Origin: Mytilinidion resinicola
Lineage: Eukaryota > Ascomycota > Dothideomycetes > Mytilinidiales > Mytilinidiaceae
Direction of reading: 5' to 3'
Assembly (NCBI RefSeq): GCF_010093595.1
Contig: NW_022985476.1
Span: 79,417 to 143,416 of the forward strand
Length of the DNA stretch: 64,000 bases
Shown: in pieces, positions 1 through 10,081 of the stretch
Layout: the number at the start of each line of letters is the position of its first letter
Position numbering within the stretch: the first letter of the stretch is position 1
Program-made: the position numbers and the translations under genes
The notes under the pieces: model-generated
Seen by the model: only the letters and a program-made list of their open reading frames with translations
Database searches by the model: none
What the model was told of the DNA's origin: nothing

Positions 1-641
1 GTGGTTGAAAGCTAACGGAGCGCGTTTTGGTGATGAGGTGGCCGGCTCGCTTGGGTGGCCGGCTCGCTTGTGTTGCACGTTACGCTCTTTCGTTTGATTA
101 AAGCTCCTGCACTTTTTCTCTGTGTGCAAATACAACGGTATCACTGCAAACTCGGCTCACGAAGACGTGGGAAGGGTCACAAGCACTGCCGCCCATGGGA
201 ACCGTGCCACCTCACAGGAGCTTAAATTAACTCCCTAGCATCTAGACTTGACTCCTACATCTTCACTTCATCAATATTCACTACTTAGTCACGAGACACC
301 CACCCCACGAAGCCGTATGGGGAAATACCCGGACCCTGCTACGCCGTTGGGTGCCGTCGGAAAGACTTTCTCCACCTATCAGGCCCCGCCGCGGGGTCCA
401 GAGTTAATCCGAAATCGCCTCCAACGGGGGAGACAAGCTTTTTAAACAAGCTACTTTAAACAAGCTACTTTGCTGCGTTTCGTTCCTTTTCCCTTCGAGC
501 ATTACTACTCAGCTTGAATCGGACGAGTTGAATTAGCAACTTTGAAGCTCTCACTTGTCTTGATTCATTGCGTATCTGGACTTCTCGTGCACAGAGAAGG
601 CACCAAACTTGAATTTGAACAACACGCGTGACTTGAACATC
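1..641. other. Upstream region of the L-galactonate dehydratase gene
   Basis: No coding exon is supported here. The longest open frame, 248-445, has no recognisable domain. A short direct duplication of ggccggctcgcttg lies at about 41-70. The stretch presumably holds the promoter and 5' leader of the gene that starts at 642. I saw no convincing TATA box or other named site. Confidence 0.5.
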
Positions 642-2232
642 ATGGTCACTATTACTCGCGCTGAGACGCGCGATGTCAGGTTTCCGGTATGTGCGTCTAC
701 CTTTTTGCGGGCCTTTTGATAGAATTTGTTTAGAGGTAGGTGTGAGGCTAACAGAGCTTTGTAGACTTCTCTCGACAAAACGGGCTCGGATGCTATGAAC
801 GCGGCGGGAGACTACTCGTCTGCGTATTGCATCCTGTACACGGACTCTGAGTACACTGGACATGGAATGGTACTGTAGATTCTTTTCTTTTCTTCGGTGT
901 CTCAGCTTCATCGGTTTCAATCTCATTCTCAAGTCATACAACAGGATATCAAAAGTCACTACTTCCCTACCGTTGAAACCCCTTCTCCTCCGATATCCCC
1001 CTTCTCTCTTTACTCAACTAACACCCACCCCACAGACCTTCACAATCGGCCGCGGCAACGACGTCGTCTGCACCGCCATAACCTACCTCACCGACCGCCT
1101 CGCCGGCCGCACCATCGCCTCCCTCGTCGCCAACTGGGGCGCTACATGGCGCTACCTGGTCTCAGACTCCCAACTCCGCTGGATCGGCCCCGAAAAGGGC
1201 GTCATCCACCTCGCCCTCGGCGCCGTCGTCAACGCCCTCTGGGACCTGTGGGCGAAAACCCTCAACAAGCCCGTCTGGCGCATCGTCGCCGACATGACAC
1301 CCCAGGAGGTCGTCGCCTGCATCGACTTCCGCTACATCACCGACGCGCTAACCCCCGAAGAAGCCCTCGCGATCCTCGAGAAAGCGGAGGTAGGGAAAGC
1401 GGAGCGGATCAAAGAGGCGGAGGCGAGCAAAGCGGTGCCGGCGTACACGACATCGGCGGGCTGGCTGGGCTACGGCGAGGACAAGATGCGCTCCCTCCTC
1501 CAAGAAACCCTCGCGAAGGGCTTCCGCCACTTCAAGATCAAAGTCGGCAGCGACGTCGCCACCGACCGCACGCGCCTCGCCATCGCGCGCGAGATCATCA
1601 GATATGACCAGGGGAATGTGCTGATGGTGGACGCGAACCAGGTGTGGTCGGTCCCCGAAGCCATCACCTACATGCGCCAGCTCGCGGAATACAAGCCATG
1701 GTTCATCGAGGAGCCGACATCGCCGGACGACGTGCTGGGCCACGCGGCGATCCGCGCGGCGCTGCGGCCGCTGGGCATCGGCGTCGCGACGGGCGAGATG
1801 TGCCAGAACCGCGTCATGTTCAAGCAGTTCCTGCAGGCCGAGGCGATCGATATCTGCCAGATAGATGCGTGTCGGCTGGGCGGCGTGAACGAGGTGCTCG
1901 CGGTGCTGCTGCTCGCGGCGAAGTTTGGGATTCCGATTGTGCCGCACTCCGGGGGTGTGGGCTTGCCGGAGTATACGCAGCATCTGAGCACGATTGATTA
2001 TGTGGTGGTGAGCGGGAAGAAGAGTTTGTTGGAGTATGTGGATCATTTGCATGAGCACTTTTTGCATCCGGCGGAGATTGTGGAGGGGTATTATAAGACG
2101 CCGATGGAGCCCGGGTATAGTGTTGAGATGAAGAGTAAGAGTATGGCGGCGTATGAGTTCCCGGGGAAGGAGGGGGTGAGTTGGTGGAGGGGGGAGGAGG
2201 CGAAGGTCATATTGGACGGGGAGAAGATATAG
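642..2232 (+). CDS. LGD1: L-galactonate dehydratase (enolase superfamily)
   Basis: Exons 642-686, 765-869 and 1036-2232 give 448 residues, close to the roughly 450 of fungal LGD1/LgdA. The first two exons restore the conserved N-terminus, with an RDVRFPTSLDKTGSDAM-type sequence and TFTIGRGND right after the second junction. Enolase-superfamily hallmarks are in order: a KIK lysine motif (FKIKVG), metal ligands Asp (MVDANQVW), Glu (WFIEEPTSPDD) and Glu (ATGEMCQNR), and a catalytic-type His in PHSGG. The family dehydrates L-galactonate to 2-keto-3-deoxy-L-galactonate in the fungal D-galacturonate (pectin) pathway; this role is inferred from similarity. The aldolase and reductases of the pathway are not adjacent. 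A related fuconate/xylonate-type dehydratase is the main alternative, but the N-terminal signature favours LGD1. Confidence 0.9.
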
Positions 2233-3097
2233 GGGAATGGGGGATGTGGGGGATTGAGGGGATCAGGGGTTCGCTGTCTGCAGCCAGGCTTCCCCGGATA
2301 AAGAGTAAGCGTTGTGGAATATTATTCATACTCTCTGTCTACAGGAAATTCTCCGAAACTTACCTGCAGGACTGTGCCCTGCAGGACTGTCCATCACAAA
2401 ACTCAGTGCTAGATACTGATAATAGGGAAGGTAATGGTAGCATAATATCGATGATCCGATCTCAACCAGTAAATGGAACAATACGCGGATCAAAAAGAGA
2501 CCTCCGTGTGAGTGGGCAGGATGCGTTTTGAACACAGGAGTCTAGGGAAGCAAACACTCGGGCCGAAGCCCTACTAAAAACCCCCTGTTACATGTAGGAG
2601 ATTTTTTATCACTAGCTGAGCTCCAACAGCTGGCACACTGGCGGCCGGCATAGCGGCATAGCCTACTCTGCCACCCAGGCAGGGCCTCAAAGGGCGATGG
2701 TGGCGAAGAATAATACTGTATATGTGGGCTGTAAGACAGTGTTGAGTGAGCATGAAGCCGCCTGTCTTTGGCACAGTGGATCAAGGTTCACAAACTGAAG
2801 GAGTAAATGAGTAGTACAGATACGCATTAGTACCCTTTAAATCAAGCCGCGAATAGATTTAGATTTTTTCGTACCGCAATATCGTCCACGGTTTTCGTTT
2901 CTACAACTCCAAGTCGTCGTGCCTGTACCCATAGGCAGGTATAAAAGCTGTAGCTGTTCGATAGCTCTAGCCATACCTATAGAAGAAAGTGAAGAATGTG
3001 CAGTGCAAAGTAGCGGACAGATCGCAACGCACATCAACCACATGTGTCCTAGAATCCTCCACAAAACACATGTTCAACTCCCAAGCCTTCCCCTCCC
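2233..3097. other. Convergent intergenic region
   Basis: This lies between the 3' ends of the dehydratase (plus) and a CAP gene (minus). Short open frames have no family resemblance. A small direct duplication, tgcaggactgt with near copies, is at about 2362-2392. Nothing else is supported. Confidence 0.5.
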
Positions 3098-4071
3098 CTA
3101 TTTCGGCGGCTTCCATCCCTTCCCATGCACCGTCGCATACCCCTTCGGTCTCCCCACATTCTTCCCATACTCCCCGCCAAAATTCCCGGGCCCCTTATAG
3201 TTACAAACCGTAAAAAAAGGCGTACAATCCGCCGTAACGCCCTCCAACCCCTTCGGCCCTTTGCCACTGCCCGTGCAATCCTTCGTATAGCAAACCGCAT
3301 GCGTCGTGCTCTTCCACACCACCTGGCTATAATGCCCCCAGGATTTGAAGTGGGTCATATCGGGATTGTCGGCGCCGTACGAGGCCTCCGGGTACGCGTT
3401 GACCTCGCCGTTGTAGAAGCCCTCGGTGATGATCCAGTCGACGCGCGCGGCCTCGGTGCCGGCGGCGATGTTCTGCCCGTAGCCGCCGCCGTCGACGTCC
3501 ATGCTGTGCGCGTAGATGCAGGTCTCGGCGATCTTTTGGGCGGTTGCAGCGAGGGCGTCGTCCCAGGAGACGGCGGGGGCGGAGTTGTTGGCGCGGTGGC
3601 AGTTGTGGGCGTCGAGGACTTTGGCTTGGTAGGTGGTGGGGTTGGAGTGGCAGGCTGCGATGCCGGGGGAGTTGGAAGCTAGGGATGGGGAAGATGCTGG
3701 TGGGGCGGCGGCTGAAGAGGCCTGTTTGGATGAGGCTGGCTCTTGGATAGTAGATCTGGACACTGTCGTAGAGGAGAGGTGGGAAGGTTCGTGGTGGTGT
3801 CTCACATCGCTGATGGAGACATGATTGTAGCCAGGAGAGTCTGCAACACTGATTGGCACGGTCGTCGGGGCGAGTTGGCTGGCAGTGACGGTCACAATCT
3901 TCTCCTGCGCAGAGACGATTGTTAGTAAATGGGTAAAAGCTCTGAGAAAGAGAGATGTCATCTCACCACAGTGAACCATACGACATCGGTGTAAACACCA
4001 TTGTCGCGGGGCACGATAGGGGAAGTTGATGCCAGAGCGGCAAAGGCAACGCCGAGGACTAGAAGCTTCAT
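3098..4071 (-). CDS. Secreted CAP/PR-1-like protein, Ser/Ala/Pro stalk
   Basis: Two exons on the minus strand, 4071-3967 and 3904-3098, give 303 residues; the intron is 62 bases with GTGAGA and GCGCAG ends. Residues 1-18 form a clear signal peptide (MKLLVLGVAFAALAS core). A Ser/Thr/Ala/Pro-rich spacer follows at about 45-125, and the CAP domain runs from about 127 to the end. CAP signature 1 is GHYSQVVWKST and signature 2 is FTVCNYKGPGN, with the upstream HNCHR helix and several Cys pairs. CAP proteins are extracellular; fungal members (Pry type) bind sterols or fatty acids, and others act at host interfaces. The spacer looks like an O-glycosylated stalk. A second CAP gene lies at 30.9-31.7 kb. 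Confidence 0.88.
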
Positions 4072-5352
4072 CTCAGAGATCGGATGCGGATGCGGATGCG
4101 GTTTATAGGCTTTTAGGTAACGAAATATTTTAACGTGATATCGAATCACCAAGGGCTTTTGGACAGAAGGAGCGTATTTTGCAACAGCACAGCTTATAGA
4201 AAGAGTAACAAAAAAATCGTTCGAACAACCTCAAAGGAATGAAGAGGGTATTTGTCGAGTGAATGAAAGGACAGGCCGTGGAGAATGAAGATGAGGGAGG
4301 GAGGAGGAGACGCTATCAATATCTTCTACGCCCCACGAACAAGACCTTCTAAGGCATGTGCATACGAACCAAGCGGCAAGGTGGACTATATTAAAGACGT
4401 ATAAATGGGACATGGACTGTTCAGACCTTGCATCAGACGCCTTCGCGCACTCCTTCGATCATCTTTCGGGTTCTCCGCTTAGATCGAGCCGTCAGCAGAG
4501 TAGCGCCTAGAGCTGTTTCGAAACCATATTGCTTCTGAGTGGATATGTCAACCGTTTTTCTGATGCAATTGTAGGGTTCTAGAGTTGTCATTGGCCGGCT
4601 GTTTCCTTTACGTAGGTAAACGCCGTCTCCTGCAGGTTTAAGTTTCAGCCTTCAGAGCTCGGGACGCTGATCTTAGGATCCGGAGGGCGATTCTGCCTCA
4701 TCGATGAAGGTTAGTGCGGCGTGGAAGTTTCTTCTATTTAGAGCGCGCGGCAATGGGGCTGTTGGTGTGGAGACGCTAGGTTGAGTGTTGGGTGGCCGAT
4801 CGACTTAGTCATTGGGCGGGTGGACAGTGCCCTGGTGCCTGGCCTGCTCGCGGGGTGTGAAAAAGGTGCACACTAATGCACTAAAATCAGCCGATATGGG
4901 GGTTCTGCAGCGTAGCATCAAAAGGAGCTAATAAGCAATACATTGCGAGTAAGATACATTTGAAATCAAGGTGATATGTCGTAACTTAGAATATTTCGAA
5001 CCCTTGAAAACCATAGATTAAGACGCAGTGATATCTTCAACGCTCATCACTCCGGTTCAGTCTCCACGAACAGTGTGTCTGTACATACGAATACACATGT
5101 AAGCTCATCAGAATACAAGCGCCATCTACGCCCCGAGGAAAAGATTTGATCCCTCATTATTTGTTCTCGAGCTCAGCGTCTGGAGGAGCCTCGGGATGAC
5201 AGGGAAGAGCGCCGTCTGTCCATACTCGATCTGATGCTTTCGCGATTGCTAGGATTTGGTGTCTTATCTTTCCGCAAGCCGAGAGTCTGGAAAGAACCCT
5301 CCACGCCTTCATAAAGAGGGCAAAACGTAGACCAAAAGTCGTGATCCACGAC
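4072..5352. other. Intergenic region with hexamer repeat at its left edge
   Basis: A perfect short tandem repeat of the hexamer ggatgc (about 3.5 units, 4082-4101) sits just upstream of the CAP start codon, probably in its leader. Between 4100 and 5350 the frames are short and show no known family. Nothing else is supported. Confidence 0.5.
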
Positions 5353-5897
5353 CTAGCGGCATTCCTTCTGACTGACTTTGGTGCGTTGTCTCTTCAAATA
5401 GGCAATGATGAACAAGATATCGGCAGCATCGTTGCGCTTCTTCTCCATCATACCCGGGCCAATCCGTGTCATATAAGAGTATGCTTTCGAGTTGAGGAGG
5501 AAGCTCATGTTTGCGAGTCGGGCCTTAGATCGTGCAGTGATCTGGGTGTCTTGGCTGGCGCTGAAGGGTTGACTGATGGCTCTGTCCGATGTGATGTCGA
5601 TCCCGTAGCAGCCACCATCCGAAGCAACATATCTGGATCTCATTAGTGTTAAGAGCGTATAGATGGCATCGAAGAGACTCACCCAATGCCTCCTTTGGCT
5701 GTCCGAACCATTCCCTTCGACAGAAGGTGGCCCTCTACAACCTCAGCTACGCTCTGTGGAACGATAATATCCAAGTCAGACGTAGCGCGAGTACTTCCAT
5801 ATGCCGCAAGTGCAGCTCCTCCGATGATTCCATCCTCTATTGATCCAAACGCTCGATTGGTCGCATCGATAAACTCTAGTAAAATCTCAGAAGACAT
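5353..5897 (-). CDS. Small Pol-beta-type nucleotidyltransferase-fold protein
   Basis: Exons 5897-5683 and 5632-5353 (50-base intron, GTGAGT and CCAG ends) give 164 residues. Residues about 25-46 hold IGGAALAAYGSTRATSDLDI, which has the G-S-x-R-x-T-x-D-x-D pattern of the Pol-beta nucleotidyltransferase superfamily; the SDLD aspartates are the expected metal ligands. The C-terminal KKRNDAADILFI helix resembles the closing helix of MNT/AbiEii-type enzymes. It is as short as a minimal nucleotidyltransferase and has no fused domain. Bacterial relatives nucleotidylate proteins or RNA; the substrate here is unknown. The adjacent gene at 6.7-7.6 kb may belong to a related fungal family. Fold is fairly sure, function is not. 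Confidence 0.62.
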
Positions 5898-6735
5898 CGC
5901 CCTTTCCGTTCTGACAATTCCTTGGGACTGAGTTTGTGAAGATGCCCCGACCGTCCGAGGGGTTGCATTTCGATTGATCGATTGGCTGACGTAGAAGTGG
6001 ACGCCTGTTTAGAGGAAAAACAGCCCATGGTTTCCGATGATGGCCGAAGAGGTAATTGCCTAATTTTAATAAGGATACAAAAGCAAATCCGAGTTATGAA
6101 GTTGTGGAATACTGTAGACCTTTATGTGGATATAGATCCGTTCCTACTATTACATGATTGATCTGTCGTGCTTTTATATACCTAGCTTCAATGAAGAAGG
6201 CGAGGAGTTTCCCTGTCCTAAGTTTAGCAGTGCGGTTCTGTTTCGAATCTACGAGACAACGCGACTCCGGGGCTGCTCCTTGTATTAGCTACATGAGACT
6301 AAGCCTATGAGAACATCTTGGAGTCGTATGAACTGCTGCCGAGGCCATCGTAACTAGAAAAGGGAGCTGAATGGCGGAACAGAAGCGGGTCAAACACGCC
6401 TTCTTTCCGCATAGATACGCGCCGGTATTAAAAGACATAAGGCACAGATGCTGGCTGAGAAGCACATTATCTTTTCCTATCCTGTCATCTTCTTATGGGG
6501 GCGGAAAGCCGAAACGCGAGGTTACGGCGCAGGTTTGGAGTTGGTGGAGTGCGAGGCGGCAAGTCATCCTTCCCAGAAACTGTCTAGAGAAAGCCGCTAG
6601 AATAACAAAAGCCTCCTATTCACACCACCTAAAGCTTTGCCATTAACTCAACGCCCACGCCCTTCTACCCACGCAACATCCTTCCAAATGATCGTCATAG
6701 GCAATACATTCATACTGTCGAAAATCAGACTGTAG
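5898..6735. other. Intergenic region
   Basis: This is the presumed promoter of the small nucleotidyltransferase gene. A frame at 6371-6646 has no family resemblance and I do not call it. No repeats or RNA genes were recognised. Confidence 0.45.
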
Positions 6736-7557
6736 TCTGTCTCTTTATCGCTCACGGTTGCATCATCCCAATCATCGAAACCCAATCTTTTCAGTGCTTT
6801 CTTTCAGCGATTCAAGCGGACTGCCCATGGCACCTCCTTAGCCAAGGCTGACGACAGTAAACCGGGATCTAACAGAAATCGCTACTTTGCCTGCGAATTT
6901 CTCGCGGAGAAAGGAATTGCAAGCGCGATCTGGTTTCAGGATCTGTTGGCTCTCCATGGCAGCGATACCCAGGTCTTCGACTTACACCTTCTGGTTCACG
7001 ACCCCGCCAAGGCTGCTGCATTCTTTACCCAAGCTGAATATTCAATGATATCTGTCGAATGGACTTTTGAGGACGATCCCGAGTTCAGCGAACGTGGGAT
7101 CAGGCTATCTTCTCCAGATTCCAAGACAGTAGTTTTCCTTCTACCATGCCAAGACTGGTACTACGATTTAGACGACAGTGTTGAAAACTATCTCCCTGCT
7201 CTTCATACATTTCTAGACTCAATGATTGAGTTCTGGCTCAATATATCTTCACGCGCCTATGTCGACAGACTGCGCTTTGCGCTCTGGGTCGCGTGTCTGA
7301 TCGGCTATTGCTACGCTCTTACAGACTCCGATGGTAGCCCTGTCAAAGAGGCCCTCTACGCGAAGCGCCTTAAGATAGAACATCGTGAAGTTCACTATCA
7401 TATTGTTTCCAAGGAACAGACAGAGGTATTTACTACGACGAACCAACACCAATACCATATGAGAAGGTATCGCGAGATCAAAGAAGGAACATTCGTCCCT
7501 AGTCCTTACAAAAAGGGCGTCCACAAGGCGTCTCTTACCGCCATACTCGAGCAATGA
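6736..7557 (+). pseudogene. Start-less reading frame of a fungal NTase-like family
   Basis: An open frame runs from just after a TAG at 6733-6735 to the stop at 7555-7557 with no ATG in its first 70 codons. The part around 6880-7010 reads like a widespread uncharacterised fungal family: an FLAEKGI-AIWFQDLLALHG segment followed by VFDLHLLVHD, which recalls the W-x-D-x-L-A-x-x-G ... V-F-D-x-x-L-L-V pattern of nucleotidyltransferase-like proteins. The C-terminal half (about 7240-7550) is continuous and looks coding. Either an upstream start exon was missed or the gene is 5'-truncated; I found no good acceptor joined to an ATG. The family assignment is from memory of the pattern and is weak. Confidence 0.4.
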
Positions 7558-7805
7558 ACCACGTTCCAGAATTAAATCAAGGGGTTCTTGATCTTTTGTA
7601 TCACGTGGGAAATAGCACGTGGGTGAACGTCTGGCCAGTTTCGTCTATTTATGGCTCACCTGCAACCGCCAGCCCTCGCCCTCCACAACATTCAACATGC
7701 TCAGATACCTACCGTAATCCACCGCACAAATCTGACCGGTCAAGCCAGGGGTCAGCCCGCCGTAATCAGCACGTCTCTCTCCAAAACACAGCACCGGCAC
7801 CCGAG

Positions 7806-8702
7806 ATGTTCCCAATCCAGCTCCAAATACTGTCCGACCTCCACCTCGAAACATCCGCCACGCGCCCCACATACGCCGAATTCAGCATAACGCCCCGCTG
7901 CCCCAACCTCGCACTCCTGGGCGATATCGGAAACGTACTCGACCCACTCTTGCTCGAATTCCTAGACATCCAACTCGACAAATTCGAACTCGTCTTCTTG
8001 GTGCTCGGGAACCACGAACCGTACGGTAGCAGCTATGCCGCCACCAAGCAACTTATCCGAGGATTTGAGGAACGGGTTAATGCACCAAGAGAGCGCAGAG
8101 GCCGTTTCGTGTTCTTAGACCAAACACGCTTCGACCTCAGCGACTCGGTGACAGTGCTAGGCTGCACACTCTTCTCCCACATCTCCCCGTCCCAGTCAGC
8201 CTCCGTATTCCGCTTCGTGTCAGACTTCTCCAACATCGACGGCTGGGACGTCGCCGCGCACAACGCCGCGCACGCCGCGGATCTCGCGTGGCTGAACGCG
8301 GAAGTCGCGCTGATCGAGCAAGAGGAGCCGCAGCGGGCGATAGCGGTGTTGACGCATTATAGCCCGACGCTGCTGGCGGCGGCGAATGATCCGAGGCATG
8401 TGGGGGATGAAGTCGGGGTGCGGAGCGCGTTTGTGACGGATGTGAGCTCTGAGGTGTGTTGGCGGAGTAAAAGCGTGAGGGTTTGGGGGTTTGGGCATAC
8501 CCATTTTTGCTGTGACTTTGTGGATGCGGGAAAGAGGGTGGTTGCGAATCAGAAAGGGTATCGGAGGACGGAGAGTCTGGGGTTTGATGGGGAGAAACTG
8601 ATTGAGATTGAGGCTCCTGGGGGTATGGCGACAGGGAGGATGGGGGAGGGAGAGAGGCAGAAAGGCGCGAGGCGAAGATCGCAGAACTGCATCATCTTGT
8701 GA
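7806..8702 (+). CDS. Calcineurin-like phosphoesterase with CaaX C-terminus
   Basis: A single exon of 298 residues. I chose ATG 7806 because the DLHLE metal motif (residues 11-15) should lie within the first 20 residues; the open frame extends upstream without homology. Metallophosphoesterase motifs appear in order: D-x-H (SDLHLE), GD (LLGDIGN), GNHE (VLGNHEPYG), H (LTHYSP) and GHTH (GFGHTHF), so all dimetal ligands look intact. The tail is basic (RRRS) and ends Cys-Ile-Ile-Leu, a good CaaX box; a final Leu usually specifies geranylgeranylation. That would place the enzyme on a membrane, unusual for this family. The substrate is unknown. Confidence 0.85.
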   Translation: MFPIQLQILSDLHLETSATRPTYAEFSITPRCPNLALLGDIGNVLDPLLLEFLDIQLDKFELVFLVLGNHEPYGSSYAATKQLIRGFEERVNAPRERRGRFVFLDQTRFDLSDSVTVLGCTLFSHISPSQSASVFRFVSDFSNIDGWDVAAHNAAHAADLAWLNAEVALIEQEEPQRAIAVLTHYSPTLLAAANDPRHVGDEVGVRSAFVTDVSSEVCWRSKSVRVWGFGHTHFCCDFVDAGKRVVANQKGYRRTESLGFDGEKLIEIEAPGGMATGRMGEGERQKGARRRSQNCIIL

Positions 8703-8849
8703 TCATCGAGAGTGAACAGGTTTCGGGGAGTTATACATTATAAATTAGAATATGAAGACCGTGATGTGATCCTGCGTGCAAGCCATCTGTGTAGCCCACA
8801 TGGATACCATTTACTTTCGCACCCCGCTTCAACCCGGAGTTATTTTTAT

Positions 8850-9294
8850 GCTGTCAACCCAAATCTCCTTTAGGCCTGTGTTCATCGGCGCGACATTGGC
8901 GAATTGCAGGCTCAGAATCCCATACATAGACGTCGTCTGCGTAGCCGGGATAACAATGCGTGGCCTGGGCGCTGAGGGCAGAGACGGCGTCATTGGCGGC
9001 AGCAGTATCGACTCGCCTGAGGATGGTGTTGTCGGAGGGGCCTGGGACCACGATCCATGAAGCGAGGATGCCGCAGCACGTGCTTTTGAAGTCGCCGTTA
9101 ACGATCATATTAGTGGTCTTGCAGCAGGCCGGGGTCACAGCTAACGGTGTTGCAGATGGGCAGGCGGATGCGGAGGTGGAGGCGGGTGGGGGAATGACCT
9201 CTGCATCACAGGTCCCAGATTGATAGGTCGGCGCAAAGTAATCCACGAATGACTTACCAAAAGTAGGGTCGCCGCGGCAATTGACTTGTTTCAT
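8850..9294 (-). pseudogene. Remnant of a secreted, possibly carbohydrate-binding protein
   Basis: A frame from 9294 down contains a Ser/Ala/Pro-Cys linker (TSASACPS) followed by TNMIVNGDFKS...ILASWIV, resembling the N-L-V-N-G-x-F-E-S-G...W start of fungal secreted beta-sandwich modules. The matching last segment, YGILSLQFANVAPMN then EIWVDSIKI with a stop, lies in another frame at about 8851-8945. A TACGCAG acceptor near 8957 could begin that last exon, but I found no canonical donor. No signal peptide is present at the 5' end, so the locus looks truncated or decayed, though an unusual splice model cannot be excluded. Confidence 0.4.
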
Positions 9295-10081
9295 GAGATA
9301 GACTACTTATGATGGCAGACTAGCCAAATCACGTGTTGGTCGTGGTGAGCTTCATCCTGATCAATCACGTCTTCAGACAAGGCGCGCAACAGAAGATACC
9401 AGCTGGCATTGACTATTTGCGTGCGGGCGAGCTACCAGATACCAGCTACCCGTATATACACGGCCGCATTTTCTCCTCTCGCAATAACCACCGGGCCAGT
9501 CCGCACCAGCCATATCGTCGCAGTATCTTTGACATTTCCTTTCCAAGACCTGCCTCAGCCCTCAGTCGAAGCACCTCTAACTCTATCTGCCATTCGACAG
9601 GTCTCGGGGGAGCCGAAGATCAAGTACGCCCTGCCCGATGCGCCCAAGACCAATCTAATCTAATGCTTTTAAGTGGTGTTTATTGTTGCGAGGGCGGTCC
9701 GTTACACCGCCAACCAACTCAGCAAGCCACTTCGCGAATTGAAGGACAAAGTACCACCATGCAAAATAGAAGAAAGCATGACTTTCGCTCTCTCAAAAGG
9801 GAGAAGAAAAACAAAAAAAGTAGCGTAAAAAAGCATTGACAAGAAGAGCGAAGATGAAAAGAAGAGCCTCCAAATCGTCAGGTTGTTGTTTGACTGGTCG
9901 TAATGCCCCACCCTTGCCTCCCTAAGACCGTCCGTTCCTCATTACGAGGAGGAAAGAAAGAGGGAGGGCTGGCAGTAGAAGACACAGAAAAGGAAAACCA
10001 TCTAATCCCACCCAACCGTTTCTCAAATGCATTTGGTAGACACACCCACCAACGCCTTATAATGCTTGACGCACGAGCCTC
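9295..10081. other. Intergenic region
   Basis: This holds the 3' flank of the transcription-factor gene and the flank of the secreted-protein remnant. A short direct repeat, agataccagct, occurs at about 9396 and 9436. Open frames here (for example 9333-9839) show no protein family. Confidence 0.45.

Noticed and set aside
1348..2067. Long antisense frames over the L-galactonate dehydratase gene
   Set aside because: They mirror the codon-biased sense frame and encode no recognisable protein.
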